A DNA stretch of 64,000 nt, taken from NCBI GenBank assembly GCA_903919125.1, contig CAIXGS010000027.1:62001-126000 (forward strand), read 5' to 3'. The notes beneath the pieces were generated by a model. That model made no database searches, had not been told where the DNA came from, and saw only the letters and a program-made list of their open reading frames with translations. The translations under genes were made by a program, and so were the position numbers. Below are positions 16,919-24,194 of the stretch, in pieces (position 1 is the first letter of the stretch; each line of letters starts with the position of its first letter). Source of the stretch: an uncultured Spartobacteria bacterium. Its GTDB lineage: Bacteria; Verrucomicrobiota; Verrucomicrobiia; Chthoniobacterales; Chthoniobacteraceae.

Positions 16919-17998
16919 ATGCGCCTAAGCCCTCCTAACCAGGATCAAACCGCAGCAGCGCCTCTGCAGGTTACGCGTTCCCCTCTGGAGCGAATGTGGA
17001 GGATTCACGACGAGATCGACTCCGGCTCGTTCCCAAATTGCAGAACGCTGGGTGAAATTTTGGAGGTGAGCGAGAAGACAGTCAGCCGCGACATAGAGTT
17101 TATGCGCAGTCGGTTAGATCTGCCGATCTCTTATCACGACCGAAAGTTCGGCTATTATTACACGGAACCCGTACAGACAATGCCGTCCTTAGATGTGAGT
17201 GAGGGCGAACTCGTCTCCCTGCTCATTGCCCAAGGCGCCTTACAACGCTACCGGGGAACTCCTTACGAGGCGTCGCTTCGCTCGGCTTGCGAAAAAATTG
17301 CCGGAGCGATGCGCGGGCGCGTTTCAGTCAACATCAGTGAGATAGCGAGCCGCATTGTCTTTCGTGGGGATAGTGTTTTAGAGGCGCATCCAGAGGTCTT
17401 CGAGGGCGTCGCCCTTGCGGTGCGGGAGAGCAAGGTTTTGGATTTTGAATACAAAAAACTCGGCTCCGAACACTGGGAGCAACGCGTTTTGAGGCCTTAC
17501 CACTTGGCGTGCGTGAAGGATATGTGGTACGCGATCGGATTTGACGAGATGCGCGAAGCCGTTCGCACCTTCGCCCTGCCTCGAATGCGCGCGACGCACT
17601 TGCAGGACAAAACATTTGAGCGGCCGCTGGATTTTTCGCTAAACGATCACCTCGAGCATAGCCTCGGCGTTTTCTCCGTGCAGGACCCTCCGCAGACGGT
17701 GCGCATTCGCTTTAGCGGCTGGGCGGCGCAGTTCGTACGCGAGCGCAAATGGCACAGCAGCCAAAGACTTTACGAGCTGGAGGCTGGCGCTTTGGAATGG
17801 GAGGCGAGTCTTTCGAGCACGGTGGAAGTGGAGCGTTGGGTGATGGGTTTCGGGGCTCTTGCGCGAGTGTTGGCTCCCGCGGTTTTGGTGGAGCGGATCC
17901 GTGCGGGCTTGCAAGCAACGCTGGCGGGATATGCGACGGTGGAGAGCGGCGTGGCGCTTGACTTTAAGGATGCGGGGCCAAATGGTACGCGAACGTAA
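16919..17998 (+). CDS. HTH-WYL transcriptional regulator
   Basis: A 359-residue regulator. The N-terminal winged HTH spans about residues 20-80 (LERMWRIHDEI, RTLGEILEVSEKTVSRDIEFMRSRL). The central and C-terminal part is a WYL domain (about 165-245: VLDFEYKKL, LRPYHLACVKDMWYAIGFDE, VRTFALPRM) with its sensor-like SH3-type fold and the WCX extension at the end. Such proteins commonly bind single-stranded nucleic acid or nucleotides and regulate DNA damage or phage-defence genes. No such target is adjacent here. The next gene starts 81 bp downstream on the same strand, so co-transcription is possible. Confidence 0.85.
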   Translation: MRLSPPNQDQTAAAPLQVTRSPLERMWRIHDEIDSGSFPNCRTLGEILEVSEKTVSRDIEFMRSRLDLPISYHDRKFGYYYTEPVQTMPSLDVSEGELVSLLIAQGALQRYRGTPYEASLRSACEKIAGAMRGRVSVNISEIASRIVFRGDSVLEAHPEVFEGVALAVRESKVLDFEYKKLGSEHWEQRVLRPYHLACVKDMWYAIGFDEMREAVRTFALPRMRATHLQDKTFERPLDFSLNDHLEHSLGVFSVQDPPQTVRIRFSGWAAQFVRERKWHSSQRLYELEAGALEWEASLSSTVEVERWVMGFGALARVLAPAVLVERIRAGLQATLAGYATVESGVALDFKDAGPNGTRT

Positions 17999-18079
17999 CG
18001 TCTGGCCATCTCCTCTCGGTTCCACCTCCCCTCCCCAATTGTTGTCCAGGACGCACAACCTCAACGGACGCCCAGCGCA

Positions 18080-19312
18080 GTGAGTGATATTTTTATACAC
18101 CGGCAATGGGCTAATTTGGAGAAACTTCTGCGTCACGCCATTGAGCGTAGCCGCTTTCAAAAGAAACGTCTTGAGGCCATCAAACTTCATTCTCTCCAAG
18201 ACTTTCTAGAAAAGGCTCCCCTCACCAGAAAGGCCGATCTCGTCGCCGATCAGGCCACTCATGGGCCCTACGGTGAAAACCGAACGGAGCCGGATGAAGG
18301 CTACATTCGGTTTTGTCAGACAAGCGGCACCACTGCGCGGCCGCTTTCCATTTGGGATACGGCACCAGACTGGGAATGGCTCTTGGAGAATTGGGTTGAG
18401 GGCTACCGCTTGGCGGGAGTGACGCCGGGGATGGTTGCCTTTTACGCGTTTTCTTTCGGCCCGTTTCTTGGGTTTTGGACGGCGTTTGAAGCAGGCTTGC
18501 GCATGGGCTTACGCTGTATCCCTGGCGGCGGACTCGGAACTGCGGCGCGCCTTCATGCGGTGCTGGAACACAGAGTCGAGGTGCTGTGTTGCACGCCGAC
18601 TTATGCGCTGCACTTGGTGGCCTTCGCGCGACGGGAAGGCATCGATTTGCAACGCAGCGCGGTGCGAAAAATCCTTGTCGCAGGTGAACCCGGAGGCAGC
18701 CTTACTGCCGTGCGCCAGCAACTGGAGGAGGCGTGGAACGGGGCCGAGGTGCTGGATCACTACGGGATGACCGAGGTGGGGCCAGTAGCGTTTGCGGCGT
18801 CGGGCAAGCCCAGTACGCTGCGGGTTTTGGAAGAGCGTTATCTTGCTGAGATCATTCATCCTGAATTGGATACACCTGTACAGGAAGGTGAGTCAGGCGA
18901 GTTGGTGCTCACCCCGCTCGGGCGCTCGGGCTGGCCGTTGTTCCGCTATCGAACGGGAGATCTCGTTCTGCCAAAGCGCACTGCGGATGGGTTGCTGCTG
19001 GAAGGCGGAATTCTCGCACGCATCGACGATATGGTCATTGTGCGAGGGGTGAATCTCTATCCCAGTGCGGTGGACGACGTCGTACGCTCAGTGCCCGAAG
19101 TGGAAGAGTACCGAGTCAGCTTGTTCACCAAGTCCGGCCTCGCGGAAGTTTCGCTAGAAGTAGAAAGCGACGGTGCGCTTGGGGTTTCTTCGAAGTTGGA
19201 AGCCGCTTTCGAACGAGCGTTCTCACTACGAATTCCCGTGCGGGAAGTCGCCCTCGGGACGTTGCCCCGCTTTGAGTTAAAGGCAAAGCGCTGGGTGCGT
19301 GCGCACGGTTAG
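18080..19312 (+). CDS. PaaK-like adenylate-forming ligase (phenylacetate-CoA ligase family)
   Basis: A 410-residue ANL-superfamily enzyme. The P-loop reads QTSGTTARPL, where most PaaK proteins have SGTTG-P. The aromatic motif and A5 core read LDHYGMTEVGP, A7 reads YRTGDLV, and the C-terminal lid includes VRGVNLYPSAVDD and FELKAKRW with a plausible catalytic Lys. Such enzymes activate an aryl or acyl carboxylate to its CoA thioester. The substrate is not deducible because no phenylacetate pathway genes are near. The start is a GTG at 18080; no good Shine-Dalgarno was seen. It overlaps the convergent EVE gene by 4 bp. Confidence 0.82.
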   Translation: MSDIFIHRQWANLEKLLRHAIERSRFQKKRLEAIKLHSLQDFLEKAPLTRKADLVADQATHGPYGENRTEPDEGYIRFCQTSGTTARPLSIWDTAPDWEWLLENWVEGYRLAGVTPGMVAFYAFSFGPFLGFWTAFEAGLRMGLRCIPGGGLGTAARLHAVLEHRVEVLCCTPTYALHLVAFARREGIDLQRSAVRKILVAGEPGGSLTAVRQQLEEAWNGAEVLDHYGMTEVGPVAFAASGKPSTLRVLEERYLAEIIHPELDTPVQEGESGELVLTPLGRSGWPLFRYRTGDLVLPKRTADGLLLEGGILARIDDMVIVRGVNLYPSAVDDVVRSVPEVEEYRVSLFTKSGLAEVSLEVESDGALGVSSKLEAAFERAFSLRIPVREVALGTLPRFELKAKRWVRAHG

Positions 19313-19728
19313 CGCACGGAGCCCAAACGGACGATTTCTGCAAATGCCGTGGCCTCCAAAGGCATCACCGAAAGACGCGATTGGCGGATCAACGCGATCT
19401 CTTTCAATGTGGGGTGAACCTTAAGAGTTTCCAAGGTAACAGGTTTCTCAAAAGATACTTCCGGCTCCAAATCCACACACGACCACTCGCCATCCGTCGC
19501 CGTAGGATCTGGATACGCCTCGGTGACTACTCGGGCAATCCCGACGATTTCCTTCCCCACCACGCTATGGTAAAAAAGCACACGTTCACCCTTGCGCATA
19601 GATCGCAAGTTTTTGCGGGCTTGAAAGTTGCGCACTCCCGTCCATGCCGTGCGTCCGTCCTGAAGGAATTGCTGCCACGAATACGCAGAAGGCTCCTGTT
19701 TGACGAGCCAGTGTTGAGGGTGAGTCAT
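19309..19728 (-). CDS. EVE domain (thymocyte nuclear protein 1-like) protein
   Basis: A 139-residue single-domain EVE protein, a PUA-like fold that reads modified bases in DNA or RNA. Landmarks are HWLVKQEPSAYSW at the start, TAWTGVRNFQARKNLRSMRKGERVLFYHS, and IVGIARVVTEAYPDPT. The frame is open to 19791, but the family consensus begins at MTHPQHWLVK, so the ATG at 19728 is chosen. It is convergent with the PaaK-like gene (4-bp overlap). No restriction or modification genes are adjacent. Confidence 0.88.
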   Translation of the reverse strand: MTHPQHWLVKQEPSAYSWQQFLQDGRTAWTGVRNFQARKNLRSMRKGERVLFYHSVVGKEIVGIARVVTEAYPDPTATDGEWSCVDLEPEVSFEKPVTLETLKVHPTLKEIALIRQSRLSVMPLEATAFAEIVRLGSVR

Positions 19729-19951
19729 CGGCGCAGGGTGCCACGGAAGGACGTGCCCCGCCAGCCTGCCCTTTATCGAATAGTCTCCCACGCGGCACCC
19801 GCTTCTCCCAAAATCACCGACTTCTTTAGGCTGATCTCTGGTAAAAGATAACGCTTTCGATATGTTTCGAACGCTTTTTTCGCTCTCTTCACCTTGAGCT
19901 TTAAGTTGAGCCTAGCATCTCAATGAGTTCAGGGTTGAAACTACAATCCTT

Positions 19952-20671
19952 ATGTTCGCTAAGTCCTCCATCTCTATTTTTCTAACCGCGGTGCTGCTGG
20001 GTTTTACTCCACTCGCCAGGGCGCAAGACGCAGATCTCGGCCCTAAATTGGAAGAAGCCCAGCAAAAGGCGCTCACTGCACTTTCCCAAAGGGGAGTTTT
20101 GGTGCAGCCCTTGTCTGCGGGTTCAAACTGGTATTACGTGAACTTTCGCGGAGCAGAGCGGCCAGACTCCAGCCTGTTTGCTTTGCTAAAAGGAGTGGCG
20201 GGCATTGTGGAATTGGACCTGGCAGGTCAAAAGCTCGCGGATGCGGATTTCTCGGTTTTGGCGACCTTGAAGAACCTGCGTAAATTAAGTTTGGCACGTT
20301 CCAATGTGCAGGATGCGTCACTGGCGCATTTCAAAGATCTACAAAAGCTGGAGTCTCTTAATTTGTTTTCAACAGAAATTACGGACACCGGATTGGAGTC
20401 GTTAAAAGTTCTGCGGGGACTCAAGCGGTTGTACGTTTTTCAAACCAAGACCACGGACGCTGGCGTGGCGAAGTTGAAGGCGGCGTTTGGATTGACGATT
20501 GAACAGGGAGCGGTCCTGACAATCCCTCCAGCGCCCGAACCCAAAAAGGACGAACCCAAAAAGGACGAGCCTAAGAAGGACCAACCCAAGAAGGACGAGC
20601 CTAAGAAGGACGAGCCTAAGAAGGACGAGCCTAAGAAGGACGAGCCCAAGAAAGACGAACCTAAGAAGTAG
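19952..20671 (+). CDS. Secreted leucine-rich-repeat protein with EPKKD tail
   Basis: A 239-residue exported protein. A signal peptide covers residues 1-24 (hydrophobic FLTAVLLGF, cleavage after ARA). Residues about 75-185 carry four leucine-rich repeats of the planctomycete/verrucomicrobial type (LRKLSLARSNVQDASL, LESLNLFSTEITDTGL). The tail is a low-complexity EPKKD repeat of nine units, highly charged and probably extended, as in wall-spanning or outer-membrane-associated linkers. Function is unknown; LRRs suggest protein binding. It is convergent with the next gene 6 bp away. Confidence 0.75.
   Translation: MFAKSSISIFLTAVLLGFTPLARAQDADLGPKLEEAQQKALTALSQRGVLVQPLSAGSNWYYVNFRGAERPDSSLFALLKGVAGIVELDLAGQKLADADFSVLATLKNLRKLSLARSNVQDASLAHFKDLQKLESLNLFSTEITDTGLESLKVLRGLKRLYVFQTKTTDAGVAKLKAAFGLTIEQGAVLTIPPAPEPKKDEPKKDEPKKDQPKKDEPKKDEPKKDEPKKDEPKKDEPKK
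20537..20668 (+). repeat. 15-bp tandem repeat encoding EPKKD
   Basis: Nine copies of a 15-bp unit (GACGAGCCTAAGAAG type) encode EPKKD. One copy has Q for E. Several copies are identical at the DNA level, pointing to recent expansion. The unit is a multiple of 3, so length changes keep the frame. Confidence 0.95.
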
Positions 20672-20677
20672 ACGGGG

Positions 20678-21133
20678 CTACATCCGCATCCCAGCGGCGC
20701 TTCCCCAACCAACGGCTCCACTGTACACGTGGTCGATTTTCCACTTCCGGTCCTCGCGGATAAACGTGTACGTCGCCTCAAAAACCTCGCCGCTTTGCAG
20801 AAAAAAACGCACAGGCAGTTCCGTCTCGATACCGTTATTTTCCAAAGCGCCAAACTCCCAGCGGACAGCCAGTCGAACCGCCGGGACGTCCCCGCGCGCG
20901 GCTTCAATAAAGCGTTCTAAGTTGTTGCGATCCATGTACCGGCTGGAGACTTGCAAATAAGCTTCCTGATAACGTTGGGCGCGCAAGGCAAGTACCTGAG
21001 TTTGCACAGTGTCGTACAACTCAAAAGGCGAGGGATCCCGCAATGCCTCGCGCTCAGGCATTTGCAAGTAGGCGGCGAGCGCGCAACTTCCCAGCGTAAA
21101 GGCAACGATGCTAACGCGTGTGGTCAGTTTCAT
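20678..21133 (-). CDS. Membrane-anchored or secreted protein, DUF4864-like
   Basis: A 151-residue protein with an N-terminal signal or anchor (MKLTTRVSIVAFTLGSCALAAYL). The remainder resembles DUF4864: a helix VQTQVLALRAQRYQEAYLQVSSRYM, then NLERFIEAARGD and a C-terminal beta sheet ending in REDRKWKIDHVY. The fold is probably NTF2-like and the function unknown. The ATG at 21133 overlaps the stop of the upstream DUF971 gene (TAATG), so the two are likely coupled. The frame extends to 21214, but the extra residues overlap DUF971 coding and look spurious. Confidence 0.65.
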   Translation of the reverse strand: MKLTTRVSIVAFTLGSCALAAYLQMPEREALRDPSPFELYDTVQTQVLALRAQRYQEAYLQVSSRYMDRNNLERFIEAARGDVPAVRLAVRWEFGALENNGIETELPVRFFLQSGEVFEATYTFIREDRKWKIDHVYSGAVGWGSAAGMRM

Positions 21134-21456
21134 TAAGCCGCCGATGGTTTGTGGCTGGAGAGCCCTCGCAAATAAGAAAATGAATAAATACCTGTTGCGT
21201 GGCCGTCCGCCCATTGCGGCTGCAACGCATACCCCCCCACGGTCATTAGTTGCCGCAGATTAAAGCTTTCTGCGCTAAACTGGCGCGTAGGCCTTTCGAC
21301 TTCCCCCAGTACGTCCGCCTCTCCCTGACACACCGCACACGGACAGTGGCGGCGCAGTTCTTCGAGCGGAAAAAAACTTTCGGTCCCATCGTTCCATGCC
21401 ACGGCGAGTTCTTCGCCAATCACAGCAACATGGAGCGGGCTAAGGCGCGTGTTCAT
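21133..21456 (-). CDS. DUF971 family protein
   Basis: A 107-residue protein of the DUF971 (GBBH-like N-terminal) family. Features include LAVAWNDGTESFFPLEELRRHCPCAVCQGE, where the CPCAVC motif probably binds a metal, and GGYALQPQWADGHATGIYSFSYLR near the end. The family is often found next to iron-sulfur cluster carriers, with unproven function. It sits between YggS (28 bp upstream) and the DUF4864-like gene (1-bp overlap) on the minus strand, which suggests a three-gene operon. Confidence 0.85.
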   Translation of the reverse strand: MNTRLSPLHVAVIGEELAVAWNDGTESFFPLEELRRHCPCAVCQGEADVLGEVERPTRQFSAESFNLRQLMTVGGYALQPQWADGHATGIYSFSYLRGLSSHKPSAA

Positions 21457-21484
21457 TGAAAAGCGAATTTTGTACCCTTTCGGC

Positions 21485-22201
21485 TCATCCGTCCAGCGCT
21501 TCGCTCACCTCTGGATGCCCGGTTCTCGCCGTGCGTTCCCCAAAAAGAGCAGTGCCCACCCGCACCATCGTGGCGCCTTCTTCAATAGCCACTGTAAAAT
21601 CGTCGCTCATCCCCATGGAGAGCTCGGGCAACCGCACGCCAAACCTTTCCTGAAGGCGGTCTCGAAGCATTCGCAAACTCGTAAAGTAATGGCGCGCTTG
21701 CTCAGGCTCTTGCACAGGTGGAGGAATAGTCATTAGCCCCAACACCTGAAGCCTAGTCAGTTGCATGATTTCTTCAAACTGCTCCTCCAACTGCGTGGGA
21801 GAGAAGCCAAACTTTGTAGACTCCCCCGCAATGTTCGTCTCCAAAAGAATACGCGGGAAAAGTCCTAATTCTTGCCCAACACGATCCATGTCCTTGGCAA
21901 TGGAGAGAGAGTCCACTCCGTGAAACAGATCGAACAACGGCAACGCTTGACGTATCTTATTGCGCTGCAGGTGCCCCAGGAAATGCCATCGGCAAGTTCC
22001 GGGCAGTTCTGGGATTTTAGCCTTTGCCTCTTGCACCTTGTTCTCCCCAAATACTCTAACCCCAGCAGCGAAAGCTTCTTGCAGAGCCGCTGGCGGATGA
22101 GATTTGGAAACTGCAATCAGTTGCACATGCGAAGAGCGTCCAGCTTTGGAGCAGGCGAGAGCAATTTTGCTTTCAACAGTCTGCAGGCGCTGAGTGAACA
22201 T
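21485..22201 (-). CDS. YggS/PROSC family PLP homeostasis protein
   Basis: A 238-residue member of the pyridoxal-phosphate-binding YggS family, a TIM-barrel protein related to alanine racemase that buffers PLP. The cofactor lysine is Lys33 in IAVSKSHP. Other signatures are FGENKVQEAKAKI, WHFLGHLQRNKI and the phosphate-binding GMSDDFTVAIEEGATMVRVGTALFG. The length is normal. It is the first gene of the probable yggS-DUF971-DUF4864 unit. Confidence 0.92.
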   Translation of the reverse strand: MFTQRLQTVESKIALACSKAGRSSHVQLIAVSKSHPPAALQEAFAAGVRVFGENKVQEAKAKIPELPGTCRWHFLGHLQRNKIRQALPLFDLFHGVDSLSIAKDMDRVGQELGLFPRILLETNIAGESTKFGFSPTQLEEQFEEIMQLTRLQVLGLMTIPPPVQEPEQARHYFTSLRMLRDRLQERFGVRLPELSMGMSDDFTVAIEEGATMVRVGTALFGERTARTGHPEVSEALDG

Positions 22202-22249
22202 TTTTGGGAGTTGTGCTATAATAATGTTGTGACGAGTAACGGAATTTTC

Positions 22250-22309
22250 TGGCGCTTAGCCAAAGCCTCAAACAACATTAAGTGAATTAAGAAATATGGT
22301 TAAGCGCCA
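22250..22309 (+). repeat. 12-bp inverted repeat with 36-nt spacer
   Basis: TGGCGCTTAGCC at 22250-22261 and GGTTAAGCGCCA at 22298-22309 are inverted repeats matching at 11 of 12 positions. They lie between divergent yggS and lysR. An operator pair or a folded RNA/DNA structure is possible. There is a faint likeness to an integron attC (GTTAAGC fits GTTRRRY), but the opposing core is imperfect. Confidence 0.6.
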
Positions 22310-22345
22310 ATTTAATTGCCTGCATGAATTTAGCCAAATGAAGAA

Positions 22346-22430
22346 ATTAGAGCATTAGAGCATTAGAGCATTAGAGCATTAGAGCATTAGAGCATTAGAG
22401 CATTAGAGCATTAGAGCATTAGAGCATTAG
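22346..22430 (+). repeat. 8-bp tandem repeat (ATTAGAGC), 10.6 copies
   Basis: Perfect head-to-tail copies of an octamer span 85 bp and end 22 bp before the lysR ATG. They are followed by two CCCCTCGGA copies. The unit is not a multiple of 3 and brings stops in all frames, so it is noncoding. Copy-number slippage could change promoter spacing of lysR. Confidence 0.97.
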
Positions 22431-22452
22431 CCCCTCGGAGCCCCCTCGGATC

Positions 22453-23340
22453 ATGCATATTGAATCGCTCAAAATCTTCGTCGACCTTTCGACATCTTCA
22501 AGCTTCTCGCAAGCAGGAAAGGATAATAATATATCCCAAAGTGCTGTCTCGCAGCAAATCATGTGTTTGGAAAAGAAAATCGGGCGGACGCTCCTCGTGC
22601 GGGGCGGACGTTCCGGAGTCGAGTTAACCAGTGAAGGCAAAATCTTCCTCGAGGGATGCAAGGCCATTCTGGCGCGTTTCGACCAGACGCTGATAGCCAT
22701 TCACAACGACCAGGACAACGTCGTTGGAAGCATTAAGTTAGTCACTGAATCCTCCATCTGTCGGTTTTGGTTGAAAAAGCGGCTGGACCAATTTTTGCAA
22801 CACTATCCCGAAGCGAAAGTTCACCTTCAACACACTCACAGAGACGGGGTTTATGCAAGCGTGACGGCGAGGGAGGCCGATTTGGGACTGGTGCCTCGTC
22901 CGACACCGCGGCCGAAGTTGCATATTGAGCTTTTGCAGGCTGAAAATCTGATGTTGCTCGCAAGCGCAAGCGGTCCAAAACAATACCGTGACGAGTATGC
23001 GCTAAGCGATTTGGAAGGGGAGCGCTTCGTCGCCTTTGCGTCTAACGCAGAGATGCGGGACGAGATTCAGCGACAGTTTAGACTACAGGGCGTAGACTTC
23101 AAGCCGACTGTAGAGTTTGATCAAATAGATGCTGCTAAGAGGGCCGTTTTGGAAGGCGGTGGCGTCACCCTCTTGCCGGCAGTGGCGGCGACTGAGGCCT
23201 TGAACTCAGGACTTTTCGTCCATATTCCGCTAACCACCCCTCTCTCACCCTTGTTCCTGGGCGTAGTGAGCCGACGGGGTAGTCAACGCTCCCCGTTATT
23301 TCAGGCGCTTGTTGAGGGGCTGCAACAGCCAAAAAACTAA
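22453..23340 (+). CDS. LysR-type transcriptional regulator
   Basis: A 295-residue LTTR. The N-terminal winged HTH covers residues 1-60 (MHIESLKIFVDLSTSSSFSQAG, NISQSAVSQQIMCLEKKIG, ELTSEG), and the periplasmic-binding-like effector domain covers about 90-290 (VVGSIKLVTESSI, READLGLVPRP, AVLEGGGVTLLPAVAA). The effector is unknown. The promoter region is the 8-bp tandem repeat. No obvious divergent biosynthetic target is adjacent; the nearest are yggS upstream and a membrane protein gene downstream. Confidence 0.92.
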   Translation: MHIESLKIFVDLSTSSSFSQAGKDNNISQSAVSQQIMCLEKKIGRTLLVRGGRSGVELTSEGKIFLEGCKAILARFDQTLIAIHNDQDNVVGSIKLVTESSICRFWLKKRLDQFLQHYPEAKVHLQHTHRDGVYASVTAREADLGLVPRPTPRPKLHIELLQAENLMLLASASGPKQYRDEYALSDLEGERFVAFASNAEMRDEIQRQFRLQGVDFKPTVEFDQIDAAKRAVLEGGGVTLLPAVAATEALNSGLFVHIPLTTPLSPLFLGVVSRRGSQRSPLFQALVEGLQQPKN

Positions 23341-23416
23341 GTAGCCCTATTTTGCCCGAGACTCACCTTTGAGATTGAGCCTCGGAAGCAGTCAGGCTCT
23401 TCTTGCGGCTTAGCGA

Positions 23417-23965
23417 ATGATATACTCCTTCTCCTTAGAGACCGCCCTTAGTGTCGTGGGACTGCTTCTGCTGGTTGGCCATCTTGCTGCGCTGTTAAAG
23501 ACCTCCTTTCTCCAAAACGCGCTTCGGGCCTTTCCCCGCTCACCAACGGCTGGGTTTATTTTGTTCGTGGTTGCTGCTGTATGGTTTACCGGATTGGTGG
23601 CCTTCACGGACTTGGGAGAGTTTAGCTCCATGCGGCCGAAATTCTTGCTCTTCGCGGTGGCGGGAGCCGTTCTCACGCTGCGCTTTGTGCGCGAGTTTCT
23701 TGCGGTACGCGCCTTGGGGATGTTGCTGCTTCTTGTGGCCGAACCGCTCTTGGAAGCGGCTTGGATGCGACCGGAAACCGGTAAATTATGGTTAGTCGGC
23801 TTGGTGTACGGCTGGATTATTGCAGGCCTGTTCCTTATCGGGATGCCGTACCTTTTGCGGGATGCAATCGCTTGGGTGACCGCGGCCCCTATTCGGTGGA
23901 AAGCCGCTTCTTTAGCGGGGATGGGCTACGGCGTGCTATTGCTCGCAGTCCGCGCTTCGTTTTAG
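23417..23965 (+). CDS. Integral membrane protein of unknown function
   Basis: A 182-residue protein with about five transmembrane helices, approximately at residues 8-28, 45-65, 75-93, 98-115 and 125-147, and a possible sixth at the end. Charged loops include ALRAFPRSP and LRDAIAW. I do not recognise a family. It begins 76 bp after lysR on the same strand and could be co-transcribed. Confidence 0.65.
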   Translation: MIYSFSLETALSVVGLLLLVGHLAALLKTSFLQNALRAFPRSPTAGFILFVVAAVWFTGLVAFTDLGEFSSMRPKFLLFAVAGAVLTLRFVREFLAVRALGMLLLLVAEPLLEAAWMRPETGKLWLVGLVYGWIIAGLFLIGMPYLLRDAIAWVTAAPIRWKAASLAGMGYGVLLLAVRASF

Positions 23966-24194
23966 AGCTGCGCCCACGCGCAAGAAACGGGACTGCGAAG
24001 CAGGAACGCCGACAGTCTTGGGAACGCGCTCGGCGCAATGTACCAACACCATGTGCGTTCCATGATTCAGCCCAGGGTTGCGAAGTACGAGCTACCCCGG
24101 GTCACGTTCCAGAAAAAATCAACCCTGCAGGGTTGCATCGACGCGGGCTTCAGATAAGACGACGCAAAAAGAGGCCGCCATTTACAGAGCGGGT

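Noticed and set aside
22250-22309. Integron attC site
   Set aside because: Only one core box fits (GTTAAGC); the partner has GCC where AAC is expected, and no integrase or cassettes are present.
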